In this document: piece by piece, positions 1-4,444 of the stretch
How the letters are laid out: every line of letters begins with the position of its first letter
Position numbering within the stretch: position 1 is the first letter of the stretch
DNA from: Pseudomonadota bacterium
GTDB lineage: Bacteria; Desulfobacterota; Desulfobacteria; Desulfobacterales; Desulfobacteraceae
Direction of reading: 5' to 3'
NCBI GenBank assembly: GCA_018812385.1
Contig: JAHJDU010000288.1
Coordinates: 1 to 5,475 of the forward strand
Length of the DNA stretch: 5,475 nucleotides
Position numbers and translations under genes: made by a program
Notes under the pieces: model-generated
Seen by the model: only the letters and a program-made list of their open reading frames with translations
Databases searched by the model: none
What the model was told of the DNA's origin: nothing

Positions 1-791
1 CGCAAAGCCTGGACAATTTCCATTATTTCATCATGCTCTTTTGCACTGCACGGAACAATAACAGCACCCCAGAGGGTCATCTGGTCCACCAGCCACTGGC
101 AGCGATCTGAGTCTCTTCCCGGGGTAACAATAACGATCTGTTTGTCAAGAGAGCCTGAATCAGGACCAAATAAAGGGTGAAGCCCTGTCACAGGTCCTGG
201 ATGGGCATCCAGCATTTTTTCCAATGGCTTGGCTTTTATGCTGGTCAGGTCGGCAAGAATGGTATTAGGTCCAAGAAATGGGGCAATCTCTTCAATAATA
301 TCGCAGGTTTTTTCAATGGGAACGCAGAGAAGGGCAAGATCAATATTTTCGCAAAGCTGTTTTACTTTGTTCCAATCCTTTTTTTCAAGGATCCTGACCT
401 CATAACCGGATTTGTGAAAGAGTGAAGCAAAAAACTGCCCCATCTGGCCGTCACCCCCGATGATTAAAACCCTGGTGTCCGGCCGGACACCTTTACCTTG
501 CATTTGGTCTATCTGCTTTACACGGGACTGCTTTAAAATTAACCGATAAAGGTCTTCCATAAAATCCGGGTCCAGATTTGCTTTGGCAGCCTGTACCCGA
601 AGTTTTGAAATCAGGTCTTCTTCTCTCGCAGGATGGTACACCGGGACATTGTGTTTTTTTTTAAATTTGACTACCTTTTCAACCTGGGCCTGTCGCTGGG
701 CAAGAAGGGAAAGTATCTGCCAATCAATTTCATCAATTCGGGACCGTAAGGCAAGGATCTCTTTGTCAAATTCAAACTTGTCTTTTTCCAT
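1..791 (-). CDS. tyrA: Bifunctional chorismate mutase / prephenate dehydrogenase (T-protein), 3' end cut by window edge
   Basis: This cytoplasmic enzyme converts chorismate to prephenate and then oxidatively decarboxylates prephenate to 4-hydroxyphenylpyruvate with NAD+, on the tyrosine pathway. Reading from ATG at 791, 263 codons are open to the window edge; the E. coli protein has 373 residues, so about 110 C-terminal residues lie outside. Residues ~10-90 are an AroQ-type chorismate mutase helical domain (ALRSRIDEID, then R33, K44 and PAREE at 55-59 matching active-site positions). Residues ~107-118 (VLIIGGDGQMGQ) are the dinucleotide-binding glycine loop. GLHPLFGPDSGSL at 203-215 carries H205, which aligns with catalytic H197 of E. 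coli TyrA, and KEHDEIMEIVQAL at 251-263 is also family-typical. The domain order is exactly that of the enterobacterial T-protein. No strong Shine-Dalgarno is visible, only an A-rich stretch. It lies 98 bp downstream of the mazF-like gene on the same strand, with no clear terminator between. Family assignment is very secure. Confidence 0.96.
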   Translation of the reverse strand, partial: MEKDKFEFDKEILALRSRIDEIDWQILSLLAQRQAQVEKVVKFKKKHNVPVYHPAREEDLISKLRVQAAKANLDPDFMEDLYRLILKQSRVKQIDQMQGKGVRPDTRVLIIGGDGQMGQFFASLFHKSGYEVRILEKKDWNKVKQLCENIDLALLCVPIEKTCDIIEEIAPFLGPNTILADLTSIKAKPLEKMLDAHPGPVTGLHPLFGPDSGSLDKQIVIVTPGRDSDRCQWLVDQMTLWGAVIVPCSAKEHDEIMEIVQAL

Positions 792-889
792 GTTTTTTCT
801 TTTTTTTTAATTGTTAAACGGTTTTGACGACCGGGTTGGCTATCCCGTAGTGAATGCGATTGTTATCTCTCCGCTGTCTTTGTTCCTAT

Positions 890-1201
890 TTATAAACCTA
901 ATGCAAATAAAACTGCTTGGCGCACTTGTTCTTTTTTTTGCGGGGAAAGAGTCGTAATGAGTGAACCCAGTTTCCCTTTTGAGACTGTCTGGATATGATC
1001 AAAATTGATGGTGCAATCTCTTGGCATACCATCAATTTTCGACAAAAAGACTTCGCTTGCTATATCTCTGATTGTTGATGTGATCGGTGCAATAGTAACT
1101 TCTCCAAGGTATTCCAAAATGGAGTTGCGGGTCAAAATCAACACGGGACGTTTCTTGTCGGGCGCTTTAAAGTTATACCATCTGATCTCTCCTTTCTTCA
1201 T
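890..1201 (-). CDS. MazF/PemK-family endoribonuclease toxin
   Basis: This 103-residue protein is the toxin of a type II toxin-antitoxin pair; family members cleave mRNA or other RNAs at short sequence motifs and stop growth when the antitoxin is lost. The family pattern is complete: GEIRWYNF at 4-11 (first strand), KKRPVLILTRN at 16-26 with the conserved R18, then VTIAPITSTIRD at 35-46 with T41/S42 in the position of the catalytic Thr/Ser, and MPRDCTINFDHIQTVSKGKLG in the second half. R18 and T41/S42 correspond to the Arg/Thr catalytic pair known in MazF enzymes. The length is normal for the family (about 105-115). Its ATG overlaps the TGA of the antitoxin in an ATGA quartet (1198-1201) and is preceded by a GGGGA, so the two are translationally coupled. 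The cleavage specificity cannot be read from the sequence. Confidence 0.93.
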   Translation of the reverse strand: MKKGEIRWYNFKAPDKKRPVLILTRNSILEYLGEVTIAPITSTIRDIASEVFLSKIDGMPRDCTINFDHIQTVSKGKLGSLITTLSPQKKEQVRQAVLFALGL

Positions 1202-1431
1202 TCATTCCCCCAATTCTGTTCCTCTTCCCACACGTCGAACTCTTCCTTATTCACAGGATGCAACTCATATCCCCTCCTGTGCTTTTCTTCAAGACGGCTA
1301 ATACTAAAATTATTAATTGCATCTCGTAAAGCATTACGTGTGAAAGCAGATCGTGTCGTTTTGAGTTCTTTGACCACCTTGTCGACAGACTGAACCAAGT
1401 TGTCATCTAGGGTCATTTGTATAGTTCGCAT
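1198..1431 (-). CDS. Ribbon-helix-helix (CopG/MazE-like) antitoxin
   Basis: This small protein is the antitoxin for the overlapping MazF-like toxin and probably represses its own operon. The N-terminal RTIQMTLDD segment is the DNA-binding beta strand of the ribbon-helix-helix fold. It is followed by two helices (NLVQSVDKVVKELK and SAFTRNALRDAINNF) with the usual T/S-R-S turn. The acidic, aromatic tail (EEFDVWEEEQNWGNE) is the kind of segment that wraps around and neutralises MazF. I place the start at ATG 1431 (77 residues) because AGAGGTG sits 5 bases upstream. An in-frame GTG at 1437 would add two residues but overlaps that ribosome-binding site. The gene stops inside the toxin start codon (ATGA). 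Classic E. coli MazE has an AbrB fold; this pair belongs to the common variant with an RHH antitoxin. Confidence 0.92.
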   Translation of the reverse strand: MRTIQMTLDDNLVQSVDKVVKELKTTRSAFTRNALRDAINNFSISRLEEKHRRGYELHPVNKEEFDVWEEEQNWGNE

Positions 1432-1458
1432 ATGCACACCTCTATTTAATGTGGACAG

Positions 1459-1470
1459 ATATAGCTATAT
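1459..1470. promoter_or_regulatory. 12-bp perfect palindrome, likely antitoxin operator
   Basis: ATATAGCTATAT is a perfect palindrome that overlaps the 3' half of the -10 element and the predicted transcription start of the toxin-antitoxin operon. RHH antitoxins typically bind short palindromes in this position to autorepress, so this is the natural operator candidate. The placement is seen in the sequence; the binding is inferred. Confidence 0.55.
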
Positions 1471-1496
1471 ATACCCCAGGTAAAACATTGCGTCAA
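1468..1496 (-). promoter_or_regulatory. Sigma-70 type promoter of the toxin-antitoxin operon
   Basis: On the minus strand a -35 element TTGACG (1496-1491) is followed by exactly 17 bases and a -10 element TATATA (1473-1468). This predicts transcription starting near 1461-1462 and a leader of about 30 bases before the antitoxin ATG at 1431. Hexamer match and spacing are both close to consensus, and the position just upstream of the operon supports the call. Confidence 0.7.
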
Positions 1497-1544
1497 ATGA
1501 TATTTAAAATTTTTAAAGAGCTGGAAGAGCAAGGACTATAACCA

Positions 1545-1643
1545 TTATTCTTTCAGCCTTTCCTCGTTTTTCATTTCTATATACCAGTCTTCCTTGCCAT
1601 AAAGTTCATCTGAACATTCAATATGAAATATACTTCGCTGATC
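1545..1643 (-). other. Possible C-terminal remnant of an unidentified small gene
   Basis: A minus-strand frame, closed by TAA at 1545-1547, is open for 32 codons back to a stop at 1644-1646. It has no start codon near its upstream end. Its last ~26 residues (including SDELYGKEDWYIEMKNEER) look like the charged, helical end of a real small protein rather than random translation. Its upstream part runs antisense into the mazF fragment, so if it is real it was cut at about 1625. I do not recognise the family. The evidence is only amino acid composition, hence low confidence. Confidence 0.25.
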
Positions 1644-1765
1644 TCAATCCTTCAATAGGAAGTGAAATTAAAAAAATACGTCCGGTTGTCATCATCAGCC
1701 AGGATGAAATGAATAAATATTTAGAAACTGTTGTCATTTGCCCTTTAACCTCAAAGTTACATTAA
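1622..1765 (+). pseudogene. Fragment of a second MazF/PemK toxin gene
   Basis: A plus-strand frame encodes an unmistakable N-terminal MazF segment: EIYFADLNPSIGSEIKK (1625-1675), then IRPVVIISQDEMNKYLETVV and ICPLTSKLH, closing at TAA 1763-1765. It contains the R of the xRPVV motif and the PLTS motif that carries the catalytic Thr/Ser. The expected start codon and MKxG residues are absent (upstream codons run on with no ATG), and the sequence stops right after KLH, where intact family members continue with about 60 more residues. It therefore covers only about residues 5-50 of a ~110-residue toxin. It is clearly a different subfamily from the intact toxin at 890-1201 and lies in the opposite orientation, so it is not a simple duplication. 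No partner antitoxin is recognisable. Non-functional. Confidence 0.8.
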
Positions 1766-1778
1766 TCGCAATTTTTCA

Positions 1779-1859
1779 TGTGATATTGTTCTGATGGATA
1801 TGAAAATGGTGAAAATGTCCGGGATGGAAGCATTGCATCTGATCAAAATCTATAATCCT
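1779..1859 (+). pseudogene. Fragment of a response-regulator receiver (REC) domain
   Basis: The plus-strand frame through 1779-1859 encodes 27 residues with the signature of the middle of a receiver domain: DIVLMDMKMVKMSGMEAL followed by HLIKIYNP. The D of LMD is the phosphoacceptor aspartate on strand beta-3, and the MSGMEAL stretch begins helix alpha-3. This compares with the well-known D(L/I)VLMDxxMPxMxGxEAL consensus of NtrC-type regulators; the usual proline after the second M is replaced by V-K. The start and the rest of the ~120-residue domain are missing on both sides, and the frame then runs into the region antisense to the mscS 3' end. It sits in a different frame from, and within 20 bases of, the end of the mazF fragment. 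A gene relic, not a product. Confidence 0.65.
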
Positions 1860-1886
1860 TTAAGTAGATTGTTTTTACAGGCCTTT

Positions 1887-2717
1887 CTACGTTATTTTTT
1901 GTTCTGAAAAAAGATGAACATCCTGCTGGGGATAAGGGATATGGATTCCTTCCTTGTCAAAAGTGAGTTTGATTTTTTCCATCAAAGCAAAATAAACATC
2001 CCAGTATTCTTCGGTTTTTACCCAGGGCCGGACCACAAAATTAACACTGCTGTTGGCAAGCTCTGAGACGGCAATCGTGGTTGGCGGGTTTTCAAGGATT
2101 CTTTTTTCATCTTTTATGATGTTTTCAAGGATATTTTTTGCCTTTGCAATATCATCGTCATAACTGATACCGATAACCAGATCAACACGGCGGGTTTCGT
2201 TGGCAGTGACATTGGTGATGACATCGCTCGTAATTTTTGAATTGGGTACAATCACCTTCTGGTTGTCTGGTGTATGAAGGGTAGTATTAAAAATATCGAT
2301 CGACTTAACAGTTCCTGAGACACCGCCCACTTTCACAAAGTTCCCGATTTTGTAAGGACGGAACATTATCAGCATGAATCCTGATGCAAAATTTGAAAGG
2401 GAATCCTTGAGTGCAAGACCGATAGCAAGACCTGCCGCTCCCACAATGGTGAGAAAAGACGTGGTGTTTATGCCGAGTTTGCCTGCTGCAGCAATAAGCA
2501 CAACGATTAAAAGTATGTAGTACACAATACTGTCTAAAAATTTAACCAGTGTTGCATCAATTTTGTTTTTTTCCAGAAGTTTTGTCAAAAGGTTTGTTAC
2601 CTTGCGGGACAGCCATTTTCCAATAATAAAAATGAGTATGGCAGCCACTATTTTAATTGAATAGGTGGTAGTCCACAGGGTTATCGCCTCTATGATTTTT
2701 TCCATGTTAATCTCCAT
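1887..2717 (-). CDS. mscS: MscS-type small-conductance mechanosensitive channel
   Basis: This inner-membrane heptameric channel opens on membrane tension to release solutes during hypo-osmotic shock. At 276 residues it has the size and architecture of E. coli MscS (286). TM1 is at ~20-37, TM2 at ~62-80, and the pore-lining TM3 at ~88-118 with the conserved GAAGLAIGLALKDSLSNFASG. It is followed by MFRPYKIGNFV, the beta domain with GGVSGTV and FNTTLHTPDNQKVIVPNSKI, and the cytoplasmic alpha/beta vestibule ending in FDKEGIHIPYPQQDVH. In TM3 the two residues matching Q112-G113 of E. coli MscS are K104-D105, so the hinge glycine is not conserved. The start at 2717 has AAGGAG 5 bases upstream; an in-frame ATG at 2705 also has a GGAG 6 bases upstream, so a 272-residue form is possible. 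The stop is TAG. It is divergent from the PilZ gene. Confidence 0.95.
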   Translation of the reverse strand: MEINMEKIIEAITLWTTTYSIKIVAAILIFIIGKWLSRKVTNLLTKLLEKNKIDATLVKFLDSIVYYILLIVVLIAAAGKLGINTTSFLTIVGAAGLAIGLALKDSLSNFASGFMLIMFRPYKIGNFVKVGGVSGTVKSIDIFNTTLHTPDNQKVIVPNSKITSDVITNVTANETRRVDLVIGISYDDDIAKAKNILENIIKDEKRILENPPTTIAVSELANSSVNFVVRPWVKTEEYWDVYFALMEKIKLTFDKEGIHIPYPQQDVHLFSEQKIT

Positions 2718-2722
2718 ATTTT

Positions 2723-2728
2723 CTCCTT
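2723..2728 (-). promoter_or_regulatory. Ribosome binding site of mscS
   Basis: AAGGAG on the minus strand lies 5 bases before the ATG at 2717. It supports that start over the ATG at 2705, which nevertheless has its own GGAG (2715-2712), making this a dual-start region. Confidence 0.65.
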
Positions 2729-2849
2729 CTTTTTATTACATGTAATTGCCCTGGTAATTTTAAATTCAAAGTATCTGACTGATAATAAATCATAAACAGG
2801 ATAAATGAAATAAAAAAAATAATCCAGGGGATTTGGGTTGTTAAACAGC

Positions 2850-2879
2850 TTGAAATGGTTTATAGAAAACAGGTATTTT
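2850..2879 (+). promoter_or_regulatory. Candidate promoter of the PilZ gene
   Basis: TTGAAA (2850-2855) and TATTTT (2874-2879) are separated by 18 bases, with the -10 about 45 bases before the PilZ ATG. This is a reasonable sigma-70 match in an AT-rich intergenic region, where chance matches are common. I found no equally good match for mscS on the other strand. Confidence 0.35.
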
Positions 2880-2924
2880 AATACAGAATAGCGGCTATAA
2901 ACCAAGAACGGGAATTATAGGAAA

Positions 2925-3335
2925 ATGCTGGATGAAATTATAAAAAGAGTTCGCAATCTTACCCATGGTCAGCAAAAAGAGATTCTTGAAATCCTTAATA
3001 CCTGGCAAGTCGGCAAACAAAGGGAATATCAACGTCTAAAAGCCAAATCAGATATTGATGTGGGGCTTGGTAACAGGGTTATTCAGACCGATACCATTGA
3101 TATCAGTGCCAGTGGTCTTTACATCAACACCACTGGGAAATTTGAACCTGAGAAAATGGTGAAGGTTGTTTTTTCCGTTCCAGGGGCTGATAAATCCTTC
3201 AAGCTTCAAGGAATGATAGTCAGGGTGGAAGAAAATGGAATTGCCATACAATTTGAGAATATCACCCCCTATTTTAAGAAAATCCTTGATAATATTATCT
3301 GGGAAAACAAGAATCCGGGTGATGATTTTTCCTAG
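2925..3335 (+). CDS. PilZ-domain c-di-GMP-binding protein
   Basis: This small cytoplasmic protein of 136 residues probably senses cyclic di-GMP and relays it to a partner controlling motility, attachment or exopolysaccharide. Residues ~1-28 form an amphipathic helical lead (IIKRVRNLTHGQQKEILEIL). The PilZ barrel follows and keeps both ligand motifs: RxxxR as REYQR (R33 and R37), and [D/N]xSxxG as DISASG (D59, S61, G64). Later strands include KMVKVVFSVPG, FKLQGMIVRVEENGIAIQF and a C-terminal helix. Since the two c-di-GMP motifs are intact it should bind ligand. There is no output domain, so it acts as a single-domain adaptor. The ATG at 2925 has TAGGA only about 3 bases away and GGGA 11 bases away, a mediocre ribosome-binding site. 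It is divergent from mscS; the EamA transporter gene starts 72 bases downstream on the same strand and may be co-transcribed. Confidence 0.9.
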   Translation: MLDEIIKRVRNLTHGQQKEILEILNTWQVGKQREYQRLKAKSDIDVGLGNRVIQTDTIDISASGLYINTTGKFEPEKMVKVVFSVPGADKSFKLQGMIVRVEENGIAIQFENITPYFKKILDNIIWENKNPGDDFS

Positions 3336-3407
3336 GAAAATATTTTATCCCCTCCTTATCAAGAAGTCTCCTCTTCTCCAGTTTAACCACAATAGGAAAA
3401 TTTAATT

Positions 3408-4280
3408 TTGAAAATTCAGTTTGACATAAAGGTATTGCTGGGATGCATTTGTATTTTCGGCTCTGCTTTCTTTTTTTACCTGGCCACAGTTGTTATCAAG
3501 TGGGCCAAGATCAAAGGATTACATATTGATCCGGCACTTTTCGTGTTCGCAAGATTTTTATTGGGATTTATCAGTGTCTTGATCCTGATGGCCCTTAAAA
3601 AGAAAAAAATTAAAGCAGAAAAGAAAGGATATCTCGTTGGCAGGACGGTTGCCAATTGTGTTGCAGTATATTGTTTTTTTAAAGGTGTGGATTTAACATC
3701 TGTAGCCCAGGCCAATATTTTAAATATGACCTATCCATTATTTATCGCAATTTTTTCATGGATGTTTTTAAAGGAACAGCGGGATGCGATTGCAATTATT
3801 GTTGTTACCATCGCATTTGCAGGGGTCTGGCTGATTCTTGCACCGGGAAAAATGAATTTTCATCTTAATTCTTTATGGGCGCTGGCATCAGGGATCAGTG
3901 CAGCGATTTCCATGATGTATCTTAACCTTTCAAGGCAGGTGAATGATACCGAGACCACCCTGTTTTTTTTGTTTGGTCTTGGTTCTGTACTGATATATAT
4001 CGCATTTTTTAATAAGATCAATATGCCTCAACTATTAGACTTGAAATATCTTTTTTTCTGTTCCGTCTCAGGTATTGTCGGCCAATATCTGATTACCATC
4101 GGGTTTAAATATGTGACGGCCATTGAAGGGGGTATTATCTCTTCAACACGAATTTTGCTGGCCGCTGTGTTAGGCCCTGTCATTGCAATGGACCCTGCCC
4201 TTTCTGTTTCTGGATGGATAGGGGCATTTCTGATCTTTAGCGGCAATATATTTTTAACCTTAAGAAAGGCAAAAAGATAA
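3408..4280 (+). CDS. EamA/DMT-superfamily transporter, substrate unknown
   Basis: This polytopic inner-membrane protein of 290 residues is the normal size for a drug/metabolite transporter with ten membrane helices built from two EamA repeats. Helices can be placed roughly at 11-30, 45-62, 77-94, 97-119, 126-145, 155-174, 184-202, 212-234, 242-262 and 266-286. Family-typical stretches close each repeat: LTSVAQANILNMTYPLF with SWMFLKEQ in the first, and FKYVTAIEGGIISSTRILL with GPVIAMDPALS in the second. The basic tail RKAKR supports a cytoplasmic C-terminus. The start is TTG at 3408 with AGGA at 3394-3397. No in-frame ATG lies upstream before the TAG at 3393, and the next Met would remove the first two helices. 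Substrates in this family range from amino acids to nucleosides and drugs, and none is suggested here. Its 3' end abuts a truncated MFS gene on the opposite strand. Confidence 0.88.
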   Translation: MKIQFDIKVLLGCICIFGSAFFFYLATVVIKWAKIKGLHIDPALFVFARFLLGFISVLILMALKKKKIKAEKKGYLVGRTVANCVAVYCFFKGVDLTSVAQANILNMTYPLFIAIFSWMFLKEQRDAIAIIVVTIAFAGVWLILAPGKMNFHLNSLWALASGISAAISMMYLNLSRQVNDTETTLFFLFGLGSVLIYIAFFNKINMPQLLDLKYLFFCSVSGIVGQYLITIGFKYVTAIEGGIISSTRILLAAVLGPVIAMDPALSVSGWIGAFLIFSGNIFLTLRKAKR

Positions 4281-4282
4281 AA

Positions 4283-4438
4283 TGACAAGCTGATCCCAAG
4301 ATCTGACCTGATATCTGACAAGACAGGGGGCACCTTGCCGACCTGGAAGGCAGACAGAATCCCAGCTCCGAACAGGATTAAAACAAGCCCCCAGGGGCTT
4401 TGATCTTCATTGGTTTTCAAATTATTTCTTTTAATCAC
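4283..4438 (-). pseudogene. N-terminal remnant of an MFS transporter gene
   Basis: From a GTG at 4438 (no good ribosome-binding site) the minus strand encodes about 50 residues. They match the start of a major facilitator permease: a hydrophilic lead, then WGLVLILFGAGILSAFQVGK and VPPVLSDIRSDLGISLS. The xQVGKxPPxLxxLRxxLGxSL pattern after the first half-helix is typical of the first transmembrane hairpin of cyanate/NNP-like MFS proteins. The homology ends at about 4283, exactly where the EamA gene's stop codon begins on the other strand. The frame then continues to 4028 only as antisense of that gene. About 350 residues of a normal MFS protein are missing. It begins 6 bases after the stop of the radical SAM gene, so it was once the distal gene of that operon. 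Confidence 0.7.
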
Positions 4439-4444
4439 AGATTT

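Larger units (their letters stand above)
1442..1886. other. Gene-free interval made of decayed fragments
   Basis: This ~445-bp interval between the antitoxin start and the mscS stop carries no intact gene. It contains the toxin-antitoxin promoter and operator (1459-1496), a possible minus-strand remnant (1545-1643), the mazF fragment (1622-1765) and the receiver-domain fragment (1779-1859). A 30-codon plus-strand frame at 1449-1541 overlaps the promoter and has no recognisable family. No terminal inverted repeats or transposase remains were seen. Confidence 0.7.

Noticed and set aside
813..828. Imperfect palindrome GTTAAACG/GTTTTGAC upstream of tyrA, considered as an operator or integron attC core.
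   Set aside because: The symmetry is only partial, and no properly spaced partner core site or attC-like fold was found around the toxin-antitoxin module.
1449..1541. 30-codon plus-strand frame ending IFKIFKELEEQGL.
   Set aside because: It overlaps the antitoxin promoter and operator, lacks a ribosome-binding site, and matches no family I know; left as an unlikely gene.
1864..1890. Inverted repeat GTAGA...TCTAC at the mscS 3' end as a terminator.
   Set aside because: A 5-bp stem with a 17-base loop and no clear T-run is too weak to call.
2690..2905. 71-codon minus-strand frame upstream of and overlapping mscS.
   Set aside because: Its content is typical of translated AT-rich intergenic DNA, it overlaps the mscS start and ribosome-binding site, and it has no family resemblance.
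4028..4282. Extension of the MFS-remnant frame through the EamA gene on the minus strand.
   Set aside because: Beyond residue ~52 the translation is simply antisense of the EamA coding sequence and loses all MFS character.
4385..4400. Perfect 7-bp inverted repeat (AAGCCCC-CA-GGGGCTT), followed on the minus strand by TTGTTTT, as a terminator.
   Set aside because: The loop would be only 2 bases (4 if a pair opens), and the repeat lies within the codons for the S-P-W-G-L of the MFS remnant. On the plus strand no T-run follows, so it is not a good terminator for the EamA gene.
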